This document shows positions 8,593 to 16,811 of a DNA stretch of 53,264 nucleotides, piece by piece. The number at the start of each line of letters is the position of its first letter. Position 1 is the stretch's first letter. Made by a program: the position numbers and the translations under genes. The notes beneath the pieces are model-generated. The model searched no databases. It was given only the letters and a program-made list of their open reading frames with translations, and was not told where the DNA came from. Where the stretch lies: the NCBI RefSeq assembly GCF_001295845.1, contig NZ_LJIC01000126.1, positions 1-53,264 of the forward strand. The letters run 5' to 3'. Source of the stretch: Rhodopseudomonas sp. AAP120. GTDB lineage: Bacteria; Pseudomonadota; Alphaproteobacteria; Rhizobiales; Xanthobacteraceae.

Positions 8593-9384
8593 TCAGCGCT
8601 GCGCCTTGAAGTCCGGTTTGCGCTTGCCGAGGAACGCCGCGACACCCTCGGCGAATTCGTCGCTGCCGAACGCGACGCCCTGGGCGAAGGCTTCCAGCGC
8701 GAAGAATTGTTCGATCGGCTGGAACGCTCCGTTGACCAGCATCTTGGTCAGCCCCAGCGACGTCGCCGGTCCGGCGGCGAGTTCGGCCGCGAGCGCCACC
8801 GCGGCATCGAGCAACTGATCGGCCGGCACCACGCACTTGGCGATGCCCAGCGCCTGCGCCTCCGCCGCGTCGACACGGCGATTGGTGAGCAGAATGTCCT
8901 TGGCCCGCATCGCGCCGATCGCACGTGGCAATGTTAAAGCCAGGCCGAGATCCGGCGCGGCGCCGAGCCCGGGGAACGCAGCCCGGAAGTAGGCCTGATC
9001 CGACATCAGCACGATGTCGCACAGCAGCGCCATCGAGAAGCCAGCGCCGGCTGCGGAGCCGTTGACCGCGGCGATCACCGGCTTCTCGGCGGTCAGCAGT
9101 CGCTGCGCCCAATTGTGCGTCACCTGCATGCGCTGCCGCACCTGCGGCGCGCCGCGATCGGCCATGTTGCTGATATCACCGCCGGCGCAGAACGACTGCC
9201 CGGTACCAGTAATCACCAGGCAGCGCACTGACGCGTCGGCGAGTAATTCCGGGATGCGGGTTTCCAGCTGATGTTTGACGGCGGGCTGCAGCGCATTCCG
9301 GGTCGCCGGGCTGTTGAGCCGGACGATCATCACGTCGTCACGGCGGTCGAAGATCACGGCATCGCTTGCGGCATCGGCTGACAT
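8593..9384 (-). CDS. enoyl-CoA hydratase/isomerase family protein
   Basis: A 263-residue crotonase-fold protein. The oxyanion-hole loops are seen as FCAGGDISNM (about residues 65-74) and NGSAAGAGFSMALLCD (about 109-124). The active-site region is FPGLGAAPDLGLALTLPR, with Asp rather than Glu at one usual acid position. It probably hydrates or isomerises an enoyl-CoA in acid breakdown. It is divergent from the acyl-CoA ligase gene at 9501, and the shared promoter region contains a 21-bp palindrome matching the one beside the iclR gene. This places it in the same probable regulon as the MaoC hydratase and Liv transporter. Confidence 0.88.
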   Translation of the reverse strand: MSADAASDAVIFDRRDDVMIVRLNSPATRNALQPAVKHQLETRIPELLADASVRCLVITGTGQSFCAGGDISNMADRGAPQVRQRMQVTHNWAQRLLTAEKPVIAAVNGSAAGAGFSMALLCDIVLMSDQAYFRAAFPGLGAAPDLGLALTLPRAIGAMRAKDILLTNRRVDAAEAQALGIAKCVVPADQLLDAAVALAAELAAGPATSLGLTKMLVNGAFQPIEQFFALEAFAQGVAFGSDEFAEGVAAFLGKRKPDFKAQR

Positions 9385-9434
9385 GTTCCCACCCCTGCTG
9401 TTGTTTTCCGCAGCCTAGCGCATCGCGTCGGTAT

Positions 9435-9455
9435 TTGCGAAATCGATTTTCGCAA
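9435..9455. promoter_or_regulatory. 21-bp palindromic operator, probable IclR-family site
   Basis: Perfect inverted repeat with 8-bp arms TTGCGAAA and TTTCGCAA around a 5-bp centre TCGAT. It lies between the divergent enoyl-CoA hydratase and acyl-CoA ligase genes, 51 bp and 46 bp from their starts. Almost the same palindrome occurs at 12162-12180 beside the iclR gene, which argues for a shared regulator. Confidence 0.7.
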
Positions 9456-9500
9456 TGCTAGGATTGCGCCCAACACAAGACTTCCACGGGACGGAAACTC

Positions 9501-11057
9501 ATGCAGATCACCGCGGGCCTTCGCAAGGCTGCCGCCTTTCGCGCGCACGACACCGCGCTGGTGACGCCGGAGCGCAGCTTCACGCACGGCGAAGTGCTGG
9601 ATCGCATCGCGCGCTTTGCCGCGGCGTTGCAGCGGCTCGGTGTCGCGCCCGACGACCGCGTGGCGATCCTCGCCGCCACTGGCGCCGCCTATGTCGAGAG
9701 TTACTTTTCGGTGCTGTGGGCCGGCGGCGTGGTGGTGCCGGTCAATTCGCGCTTCGCGTTGCCGGAGATGATCGAGCAGATCACCGACGCCGAGCCGTCA
9801 CTGCTGATCAGCGACGCCAGCTTTCTCGACACCGCCGTGCAACTCGCCAAGGCTTGCCCGTCGCTACGTTGTGTCATCGCCGATGCGCCGCGCTCCGGAC
9901 TGCCGCGTGTTCATGCTTACGAGGACCTGATCGCCAGCACGCCGCCTTGCGCCGATGCCGGGCGCGGCGGCGAGGACCTCGCCTGCCTGTTCTACACCGG
10001 CGGCACGACCGGCCGCGCCAAGGGCGTGATGCTCAGCCACCGCAATCTCTGGGTCAACGCCGTCGTGACCGCGATGGCGTTCGGCTTCGACGAGCACACC
10101 GTGGCGCTGCATGCCGGGCCACTGTTTCATCTCGGCGCCGGCGCGCGCGTCTACACGACATCGATCATGGGCGGCCGCCACGTCGTGATCCCGCGCTTCA
10201 CGCCTGCCGACGTGCTGGCGGCGATCAGTCGCCACAAGGTGACGGTTGCGACCTTCGTGCCGACCATGCTGGGCATGATCCTGCAATCGCCCGATCTCGA
10301 CCGCTACGATCTGTCCAGCCTCAAGCTGATCACTTACGGTGCTTCGCCGATGCCGGAGCCGGTGCTGCAGGAATGCCTGCGCCGCTTTCCCAACATCCGG
10401 TTCGGCCAGTCCTACGGCATGACCGAACTGTCCCCGGTCGCCACCATCCTGACGCCCGACGATCACCTGCCCTCCGCGCCGCGGCGCCGGCTGCGCTCGG
10501 CCGGCCGTCCGATCGTGTCGGCCGAGGTGAAGATCGCCGATGCCGCCGATCGCGAGTTGCGGCATGGCGAAGTCGGCGAGATCCTGGTGCGTGGTCCGAT
10601 GGTGATGATGGGCTATTGGCGCCAGCCGGAGCTGACGGCGCAGACGCTGCGCGGCGGCTGGATGCACACCGGCGATTCCGGCTCGTTCGATGCCGACGGC
10701 TATCTGTATATTTCCGACCGCATCAAGGACATGATCATCTCGGGCGGCGAGAACGTGTATTCGATCGAGGTCGAAAATGCGATCGCGGCGCATCCGGAGG
10801 TGGCGCAATGCGCCGTGATCGGCATCCCGCATCCGAAATGGGGCGAGACGGTGCATGCGGTGGTGGTGCGTAAATCAGGCGCATCGCTCACCGCCGACGA
10901 GTTGATCGCGTTCTGCCGGGCCGCGATCGCCGACTACAAGGTCCCGCGCAGCATCGACTTCCGCGACGACCCGCTGCCGCTGTCGAGCGTCAATAAGGTC
11001 AACAAGGCGGCCCTGCGCGCGCCTTATTGGAGCGACAAGGATCGGCGCGTGAATTGA
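9501..11057 (+). CDS. AMP-forming acyl-CoA synthetase/ligase
   Basis: A 518-residue member of the ANL superfamily that activates a carboxylic acid to its CoA thioester with ATP. The P-loop FYTGGTTGRAKGVMLSHRN lies near residues 164-182. The adenylate-binding YGMTELSP motif is near residue 306, the hinge region (HTGDSGSFDADGYLYISDR) follows, and a lysine in SSVNKVNKAAL near the C-terminus is the likely catalytic residue. The acid is unknown. Together with the neighbouring enoyl-CoA hydratase, MaoC hydratase and Liv-type importer it suggests uptake and beta-oxidation-like breakdown of an organic acid. A palindromic operator lies 46 bp upstream. Confidence 0.93.
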   Translation: MQITAGLRKAAAFRAHDTALVTPERSFTHGEVLDRIARFAAALQRLGVAPDDRVAILAATGAAYVESYFSVLWAGGVVVPVNSRFALPEMIEQITDAEPSLLISDASFLDTAVQLAKACPSLRCVIADAPRSGLPRVHAYEDLIASTPPCADAGRGGEDLACLFYTGGTTGRAKGVMLSHRNLWVNAVVTAMAFGFDEHTVALHAGPLFHLGAGARVYTTSIMGGRHVVIPRFTPADVLAAISRHKVTVATFVPTMLGMILQSPDLDRYDLSSLKLITYGASPMPEPVLQECLRRFPNIRFGQSYGMTELSPVATILTPDDHLPSAPRRRLRSAGRPIVSAEVKIADAADRELRHGEVGEILVRGPMVMMGYWRQPELTAQTLRGGWMHTGDSGSFDADGYLYISDRIKDMIISGGENVYSIEVENAIAAHPEVAQCAVIGIPHPKWGETVHAVVVRKSGASLTADELIAFCRAAIADYKVPRSIDFRDDPLPLSSVNKVNKAALRAPYWSDKDRRVN

Positions 11058-11087
11058 GTATAGTTATTGAGAGGCGCCCACCCCAGC

Positions 11088-11168
11088 GTCATTGCGAGGA
11101 GCGCAGCGACGAAGCAATCCAGCCGCATGCACTGGGCTTCTGGATTGCTTCGCTACGCTCGCAATGAC
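11088..11168 (+). repeat. GTCATTGCGAGG palindromic repeat, copy 1
   Basis: An inverted repeat beginning GTCATTGCGAGGAGCGCAGC and ending GCTCGCAATGAC, with inner arms AAGCAATCCAG and CTGGATTGCTT. It fills the space between the convergent acyl-CoA ligase and iclR genes. The same orientation is seen at 25320-25403; the reverse orientation occurs at 28043-28122 and 42523-42605. Confidence 0.85.
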
Positions 11169-11216
11169 GGGGAGGGGCCTCGTGCCGATGTTAGACCAGT
11201 AGCCAGTTGTGAGTGA

Positions 11217-12113
11217 TCACCCGCCCAGCGCCGCGCTGATCGCTCTCGCGGCATGGGCCAGCGCCGGGCCATGCTTCTCGATCAGCTGCTGCTGCGACAC
11301 CAGATAGGCCGGGCCGCCGAAGCTCAGCGTGTAGACCGGGCCGCCGTTCGGCGGCACGATCGCGGCGCCAACGGCGTTGATGTCGTTCCGCCATTCGCCG
11401 ATCGAGATGCAGAAGCCGCGCTTTGCCATCTCGCGCGTGGAGCGGGCGATCGCCTTTTCGAGCTTCGGCCAGTCGTTGCCGTGATGCGCGCGCAGCTCGG
11501 CGAGCAGCGCACTGCGTTCTTCGTCGCCGATCGCCGCCAGATAGGCCCGGCCGAGCGAGGTGGTGGCGATCGGCACGCGCGAGCCCGGCGGCAGCCGCAA
11601 CCCGATCAGCGCGTCGCTCTCGCAGCTCTCGATGTTCAGCATCATCAGCCGCTCGCGGGTGCCGAGCCCGACATGCAATTGGCTGTCCTCGGCCAGCCTG
11701 GTCATGATGGGGAGCGCCGCCTTGCGGACGTCAAGATTGGCCAGTGCCGCGTAACTCAGCGCCAGCGCCCGCGCGCCCAGCTGATAAGTCGCCGAGCGCG
11801 GCTCGTAAGTCAGATAGCCGAGCTGGATCAGCGTGTGCGTCATGCGCGAGATCGTCGGCTTCGGCAGCCCCGTGCGCTCGGCGAGTTCGAGGTTGCCGAG
11901 CGCGCGGTCACCGGCGCGGAAGGCGCCGAGCACGTCGAGGCCACGCGCCAGCGCTGACACGAACATCCGCCCGGCGTCGTCGTCGGCTCCCTCGGCGCGC
12001 GGTCGCCGCGAGGCGCGCTGCAGGGCGGGATTCTTACGCGCCAGCGTCTTCTTCGCCGGTGGGGCCGGAGCCGGGCCCGGCTTGGAGGGACGACGCGATC
12101 TGCCGGTGGTCAT
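11217..12113 (-). CDS. IclR-family transcriptional regulator
   Basis: A 298-residue regulator. A basic, Pro/Ala-rich N-terminal tail of about 45 residues precedes the winged helix-turn-helix (about 52-115, FVSALARGLDVLGAF through KPTISRMTHTLIQLGYL). The IclR effector domain follows (about 130-295), with the typical segment SLGRAYLAA. The open frame reaches 12278, but ATG 12113 avoids running the protein through the operator. It is divergent from the MaoC gene; a palindrome at 12162-12180 in the gap is the likely binding site, implying autoregulation. IclR regulators of this kind usually respond to an aromatic or aliphatic acid. Confidence 0.9.
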   Translation of the reverse strand: MTTGRSRRPSKPGPAPAPPAKKTLARKNPALQRASRRPRAEGADDDAGRMFVSALARGLDVLGAFRAGDRALGNLELAERTGLPKPTISRMTHTLIQLGYLTYEPRSATYQLGARALALSYAALANLDVRKAALPIMTRLAEDSQLHVGLGTRERLMMLNIESCESDALIGLRLPPGSRVPIATTSLGRAYLAAIGDEERSALLAELRAHHGNDWPKLEKAIARSTREMAKRGFCISIGEWRNDINAVGAAIVPPNGGPVYTLSFGGPAYLVSQQQLIEKHGPALAHAARAISAALGG

Positions 12114-12161
12114 CGACGGCTCCGGAAACTCGGCCGCAAGCTGCGGCGGGATCAAAACATT

Positions 12162-12180
12162 TGCGAAATTCGATTTCGCA
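12162..12180. promoter_or_regulatory. palindromic operator, second copy of the IclR-type site
   Basis: Inverted repeat with 7-bp arms TGCGAAA and TTTCGCA around TTCGA, extended on the left by a T. It lies 48 bp from the iclR start and 60 bp from the MaoC start. It is nearly identical to 9435-9455, and IclR-family proteins commonly bind such palindromes. Confidence 0.7.
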
Positions 12181-12240
12181 TATTGTGTGAGCCCCGCCCG
12201 GGTGGCAAGTTGCCGCAAAAATGTGACGAGGAAGCTCCCG

Positions 12241-13107
12241 ATGGCGATCGACCCGGCCCGGCTGCGCGACTGGCCCATTCCCGAGATCGAGCAGACCTAC
12301 ACCGAGCGCGACACCATGCTGTATGCGCTGGGGCTCGGCCTCGGCGCCGATCCGCTCGACGCCAAGCAGCTGCGCTACGTCTACGAGCAGGATCTGCAGG
12401 TGCTGCCGTCGATGTCGGTCGTGCTCGGTTATCCCGGCTTCTGGCTCGGCAACGAGGCGACCGGCGCGGACTGGCGCAAGGTGCTGCACGGCGAGCAGGG
12501 TTTCGAGATTTTCAAGCCGCTGCCGCCGAAAGGCACGGTGGTCGGCCGATCGCGCGTCACCGGCCTGTTCGACAAGGGCGCCGGCAAAGGCGCGGTGCTG
12601 CTGTCCGAGCGCGACGTCGTCGACAAGGCCAGCGGCGAATTGCTGTGCCGGCTGACTTCGACCACCATGCTGCGCGGCGACGGCGGCTTCGGCGGTCCCT
12701 CCGGCCCGCTGCCGGCGCCACATCCGCTGCCCGAACGCGCGCCCGATCTGCAGTCACGCATCGCCACCGCGCCGAGCGCCGCGCTGATCTACCGCCTGTC
12801 CGGCGACTACAACCCGCTGCATGCCGATCCCGAAGTCGCGCGCAAGGCCGGCTTCGACAAGCCGATCCTGCACGGCCTGTGCACCTTCGGCGTGGTCTGC
12901 CGCGCACTGGTCGAACTGTGCTGCGACGGCGATGCGAAGCGGCTGGTGAAGATGCAGGTGCGCTTCAGCTCCCCCGTGTATCCCGGCGAAACCATCGTCA
13001 CCGAAGTCTGGAAGGAGGGCGATTGTACGCTGTCGTTCAGAGCCAAGGTGGCGGAGCGCGAAGTCGTGGTGATCAACAACGGCGCCGCGACGGTCACGCC
13101 GGGTTGA
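12241..13107 (+). CDS. MaoC-family enoyl-CoA hydratase 2, two-hotdog type
   Basis: A 288-residue protein with an N-terminal degenerate hotdog (about 1-150) and a C-terminal catalytic hotdog. The C-terminal domain holds the hydratase-2 motif YRLSGDYNPLHADPEVA, with Asp189 and His194 as the expected catalytic pair. This is the architecture of the R-specific hydratase part of peroxisomal multifunctional enzyme 2. It probably hydrates a 2-enoyl-CoA in the pathway served by the acyl-CoA ligase at 9501. It is the first gene after the iclR divergent promoter. The transporter genes follow after a 165-bp gap, so they may have their own promoter. Confidence 0.9.
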   Translation: MAIDPARLRDWPIPEIEQTYTERDTMLYALGLGLGADPLDAKQLRYVYEQDLQVLPSMSVVLGYPGFWLGNEATGADWRKVLHGEQGFEIFKPLPPKGTVVGRSRVTGLFDKGAGKGAVLLSERDVVDKASGELLCRLTSTTMLRGDGGFGGPSGPLPAPHPLPERAPDLQSRIATAPSAALIYRLSGDYNPLHADPEVARKAGFDKPILHGLCTFGVVCRALVELCCDGDAKRLVKMQVRFSSPVYPGETIVTEVWKEGDCTLSFRAKVAEREVVVINNGAATVTPG

Positions 13108-13272
13108 GGCCAAATTCCGTGCGGCAGGAAAACGGCGGAGATCGTGAGTCATGTGCAGCTTGGGTGTGTGACGATCGCGCGAGTTTGAAAACATTCACTT
13201 GGGGCGGCGCCCGCACATCGCTATAAGCCCGCGGCGCTTGCCGCGACTAACAACAACCAGGAGGAACGCGCT

Positions 13273-14517
13273 TTGTCCATTTCCCGTCGCTCATTCGGAA
13301 TAGGCGCCACTGGTGTGATGCTCGGCACCGTCGCCGCGCCGTGGATTCGCAATGCCAACGCCGCGCCGCCGCCGATCAAGGTCGGCGTCATCAATTCGAT
13401 GAGCGGCGGCCTCGCCGCCTATGCGCAGGAAGGCCAGCCGGCGTTCGAATACATCATCAAGAAGATCAACGACGCTGGCGGCATCAAGAACAAGGACGGC
13501 GCCAAGATCCAGCTGATCCAGGCCGACGACACCAGTCAGCCGGCGCGCACCGCCACCGAGGCGCGGCGGCTGATCACCGAGGAGAAGGTGCAGCTGCTCA
13601 CCGGCACCATCCTCAGCGCGCAGATGCTGGCGCTGACGCCGGTGCTGGACGAACTGAAGGTGCCGACGCTGTCGATCTGGGCCGGTGGCGCGCATTCCAG
13701 CTACATGTTCTCGCTCGGCTATCCCTACGACCGCGGCTACGCCCAGTCGATGCACGACTTCATCAAGTCGCTGCGCGACGACAGCAAATTCCCGATCAAG
13801 ACCGCGGTGATGAGCTACTCGAACTACGAGGCCGGCCAGCAGGTCAACAAGTTCCTGGTCGAGAAGCTGAAGGCCAGCGGCTTCGAGGTGATCGGCGAGG
13901 CGCCGCTCGATACCAAGGCGCAGGATCAGACCTCGGCGATGATCCGCATCCGCTCGCTGAAGCCCGACATCGTCACCGGCCTGGTGACGCCGCGCGACGG
14001 CATCCTGCTGCATCAGGCGCGCTACAACCTCAACTATCACAACAGCCTGTTCGTCGGCGGCACCGGCGGCTATTCGGACCTGTCGCTGTGGAAGGACCTC
14101 GGCCCCGAGATCGGCAAGGCGGTGCTGACGCGCAATCTGTTCGCGATGACCGGCTTCAGCGCCGGCGCCAAGATCGACTCGATGCAGAAGATCATCGCCG
14201 AGCTGCGTGACGTCGCCAAGATCGATCGCATCGGCCAGGGCGCAATTCAATACGCGCAGGGCGCGCGCGTGCTGCAGCGCGTGCTGGAGAAAGCGTCGTC
14301 GCTCGAGCCGGCGGCTATTTTGGAGTCTTTCAAGACCTTCGACATTCCGTTCGGCGATCCGGATCTCTACGTCGCCAAGCCGAAGGGCCTGCAGTTTGCT
14401 GAGGACCGGCTGCTGAAGGACGGCTCGGCCATGATGGTGCAGTGGATGCCCGATCAGTCGCAGGAAGTCGTATTCCCGAAGGAGTTCGCGCAGGCCGCTC
14501 CGCGGCCGAAGAGCTGA
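13273..14517 (+). CDS. periplasmic substrate-binding protein of a Liv-type ABC transporter
   Basis: A 414-residue Leu/Ile/Val-binding-type (HAAT family) solute receptor. The start is TTG with a strong AGGAGG site (CCAGGAGGAACGC). Residues 4-10 contain the Tat motif SRRSFGIG, and the signal ends near ANA. The mature protein begins with IKVGVINSMSGGLAAYAQEG, the typical first strand and ligand loop. It delivers its ligand to the permease encoded by the four following genes. Given the local acyl-CoA ligase and hydratases, the ligand is more likely an organic acid than an amino acid; this is inference. Confidence 0.92.
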   Translation: MSISRRSFGIGATGVMLGTVAAPWIRNANAAPPPIKVGVINSMSGGLAAYAQEGQPAFEYIIKKINDAGGIKNKDGAKIQLIQADDTSQPARTATEARRLITEEKVQLLTGTILSAQMLALTPVLDELKVPTLSIWAGGAHSSYMFSLGYPYDRGYAQSMHDFIKSLRDDSKFPIKTAVMSYSNYEAGQQVNKFLVEKLKASGFEVIGEAPLDTKAQDQTSAMIRIRSLKPDIVTGLVTPRDGILLHQARYNLNYHNSLFVGGTGGYSDLSLWKDLGPEIGKAVLTRNLFAMTGFSAGAKIDSMQKIIAELRDVAKIDRIGQGAIQYAQGARVLQRVLEKASSLEPAAILESFKTFDIPFGDPDLYVAKPKGLQFAEDRLLKDGSAMMVQWMPDQSQEVVFPKEFAQAAPRPKS

Positions 14518-14520
14518 GCC

Positions 14521-15240
14521 GTGGCGCTGCTCGAAGTCGACAACGTCAGTAAGCGGTTCGGCGGCCTGCTCGCGCTCAACGACGTCAGCTTCGCCGTCGA
14601 GCGCGGCGAGATCCTCGGCATCATCGGCCCGAACGGCGCCGGCAAGACGACGCTGTTCAGCGTCATCTCCGGCTTCGCGCCGCCGACCAGTGGCGAGGTG
14701 CGGTTCGACGGCCAGCGCATCACCGGCATCTCGCCGGATCGGCTGACGCGCCGCGGTCTGGTGCGCAGCTTCCAGATCGTCCAGACCTTCGCAGACATGA
14801 CGACCCTCGAGGTCGTCACCACGGCGGCGCTCACGCGGCGGCCGATCCGCGAGGCGACCGACTACGCCGCCGCGGTGCTGACCCGCGTCGGCCTCGGCGG
14901 CAAGCTCGGCGAGACGCCGGCGACTCTGTCACTGCAGGACAAGAAGCTGCTCGAAGTCGCCAAATGCGTCGCCACCGATCCGCAGTGTATCCTGCTCGAC
15001 GAGGTGATGGCCGGCCTCACCATGGCCGAAACCGAGGCGCCGATGCAGATCATCCGCGAGCTCAACCAGTCGGGCGTCACCATCGTGATGGTCGAGCACG
15101 TGATGCCGGTGATCATGCGGATGGCGACCCGGATGGTGGTGATCAATTTCGGCGAGAAGATCGGCGAAGGCACGCCGGACGCGATCATCAAGGATCAGAA
15201 GGTCATCGACGCGTATTTCGGGGAGCACCTCGATGCTTGA
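14521..15240 (+). CDS. Liv-type ABC transporter ATP-binding protein (LivG-like)
   Basis: A 239-residue cytoplasmic ATPase. Walker A is GPNGAGKTT near residue 37 and Walker B is CILLDEVMAGL near residue 157. The signature position reads LSLQDKKLLEVAK instead of canonical LSGGQ, a degeneration seen in many LivG-like proteins. The start is GTG, 3 bp after the stop of the binding-protein gene. The last 8 bp overlap the next ATPase gene, so the two nucleotide-binding subunits are translationally coupled. Confidence 0.92.
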   Translation: MALLEVDNVSKRFGGLLALNDVSFAVERGEILGIIGPNGAGKTTLFSVISGFAPPTSGEVRFDGQRITGISPDRLTRRGLVRSFQIVQTFADMTTLEVVTTAALTRRPIREATDYAAAVLTRVGLGGKLGETPATLSLQDKKLLEVAKCVATDPQCILLDEVMAGLTMAETEAPMQIIRELNQSGVTIVMVEHVMPVIMRMATRMVVINFGEKIGEGTPDAIIKDQKVIDAYFGEHLDA

Positions 15241-15937
15241 GGTCGAAGGGCTGGTCGCCGGCTATGGCGGCACGCCAATGCTGCGCGACGTCTCGGTGCG
15301 GCTCGCGGCCGGCGAGCTCGTCGGCCTGCTCGGCGCCAACAATGCCGGAAAGACCACGCTGATCAATTGCCTGTCGGGCATCGTGCAGCCGATGTCCGGC
15401 CGCATCCTGTTCGAAGGCAAGGACATCACCCGCGCCACCGCGCGTGAACGCGTGGAGCTCGGCATCATCCAGGTGCCCGAGGGGCGACTGGTGTTTCCCG
15501 AGATGAGCATTCGCGAGAACCTGCTGCTCGGCGGCTTCTGCGATCGCGCGCGGCCGCATCGGCCGGCGCAGATGGACAAGGTGCTCGAGCTGTTTCCGCG
15601 GCTGAAGGAGCGGCTGACCCAGGCGGCCGGCACGCTGTCCGGCGGCGAACAGCAGATGCTGGCGATCGGCCGCGGGCTGATGGCCGAAGCGCGCATCCTG
15701 ATGCTGGACGAGCCGTCGCTCGGCCTGTCGCCGCTGTTCGTGCAGTACATCTTCGAGATCATCGACCGGCTGCACAAGGACGGGCTGACCATGCTGCTGG
15801 TCGAGCAGAATCTCAATCTGACGCTGCGCCACGCTCAGCGCTGCTACGTGCTGGAGCGCGGCCAGGTCGCGGTCGAGGGCGACGCCGATATCGTCAAGAA
15901 CGACCCGCGCACGCGGCAGGCCTATCTGGGGCTGTGA
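15233..15937 (+). CDS. Liv-type ABC transporter ATP-binding protein (LivF-like)
   Basis: A 234-residue ATPase, partner of the preceding LivG-like protein. The Walker A region reads GANNAGKTT (Asn in place of the usual Gly after Ala-Asn). The signature is LSGGEQQMLAIGR, Walker B is ILMLDEPSLGLSP, and the switch His position is LLVEQN as in other LivF proteins. It overlaps the upstream gene by 8 bp and is followed after 10 bp by the permease gene with a GAGGAGGA ribosome site. Confidence 0.92.
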   Translation: MLEVEGLVAGYGGTPMLRDVSVRLAAGELVGLLGANNAGKTTLINCLSGIVQPMSGRILFEGKDITRATARERVELGIIQVPEGRLVFPEMSIRENLLLGGFCDRARPHRPAQMDKVLELFPRLKERLTQAAGTLSGGEQQMLAIGRGLMAEARILMLDEPSLGLSPLFVQYIFEIIDRLHKDGLTMLLVEQNLNLTLRHAQRCYVLERGQVAVEGDADIVKNDPRTRQAYLGL

Positions 15938-15947
15938 GGAGGATCAA

Positions 15948-16811
15948 GTGAGCGAGTTCTGGCAGGCCTTGGCGCAAGGCGTACTGATCGGCAGCACCTA
16001 CGGGCTGCTCGCGCTCGGCATGGGACTGGTCTACGGCGTCAGCGGCATCGTCAACTTCGCCCATGGCGACTTTATCTCGCTGGCGATGTTCATGTCGCTG
16101 GCGTTGTTCTCCGCCTTCGCGATGGACCCTTACGTCTCAGCCATCATCACCATTCCGGTGATGGCGGCGATCGGCGCGCTGGTCTATCGCTTCCTGCTGC
16201 GGCCAATGGCCGGGCACCAATTCCTGATGATCGTGCAGCTCACGCTCGGCCTCAGCCTGCTGCTGCAGAACGGCATCCTGATGGTGTTCGGCGGTCAGCC
16301 AGCCCGCGTGCCGTCGGCCGTCGAGTCCAAGCTGATCATTTTGGGCGAAGTCGTGCTGCGGATGCCTAACGTGATCGCCTGCGTGGTCGCCTTCGCGATG
16401 GCGATCGGGCTCTACATCATGCTGCGCTCGACCGATTTCGGCCGCTCGATCCGCGCCGTGCATCAGAACGCGCGCGCCGCGGCGCTGATGGGCGTCGACG
16501 TCGGCCGCGTCCAGGTCGTCACGTTTGCGATCGGCGTCGCCATCCTGGCGGTCGCGGCCGCGCTGCTGCTGCCCGGGACGCCGATCCAGCCGACGCAGGG
16601 TCTGCAATACACCGTCATCACGCTGCTGATCGTGGTGCTCGGCGGCATGACCAATTTCGTCAGTATCATGCTCAGCGGCCTCGTCATCGGCATCGCCGAA
16701 GCCTTTGGCACCGTCTACATCTCGGATGCGCTCGGCCGGCTGGTGCCCTATGCGATCTTCGTGCTGATCATGCTGTTCCGCCCGCAAGGGTTGACCTGGA
16801 GGACGTCATGA
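15948..16811 (+). CDS. Liv-type ABC transporter permease (LivH-like)
   Basis: A 287-residue inner-membrane permease with about eight hydrophobic segments. The N-terminal GSTYGLLALGMGLVYGVSG and VNFAHGDF are hallmark LivH sequences. The start is GTG with a GAGGAGGA site 6 bp upstream. The stop overlaps the following permease start by 4 bp (ATGA). It should pair with the LivM-like protein to form the channel. Confidence 0.93.
   Translation: MSEFWQALAQGVLIGSTYGLLALGMGLVYGVSGIVNFAHGDFISLAMFMSLALFSAFAMDPYVSAIITIPVMAAIGALVYRFLLRPMAGHQFLMIVQLTLGLSLLLQNGILMVFGGQPARVPSAVESKLIILGEVVLRMPNVIACVVAFAMAIGLYIMLRSTDFGRSIRAVHQNARAAALMGVDVGRVQVVTFAIGVAILAVAAALLLPGTPIQPTQGLQYTVITLLIVVLGGMTNFVSIMLSGLVIGIAEAFGTVYISDALGRLVPYAIFVLIMLFRPQGLTWRTS

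Noticed and set aside
14521-15240. LivG-like ATPase read as inactive because LSGGQ is LSLQD
   Set aside because: This degenerate signature is common in Liv-type ATPases, and Walker A and B are intact.
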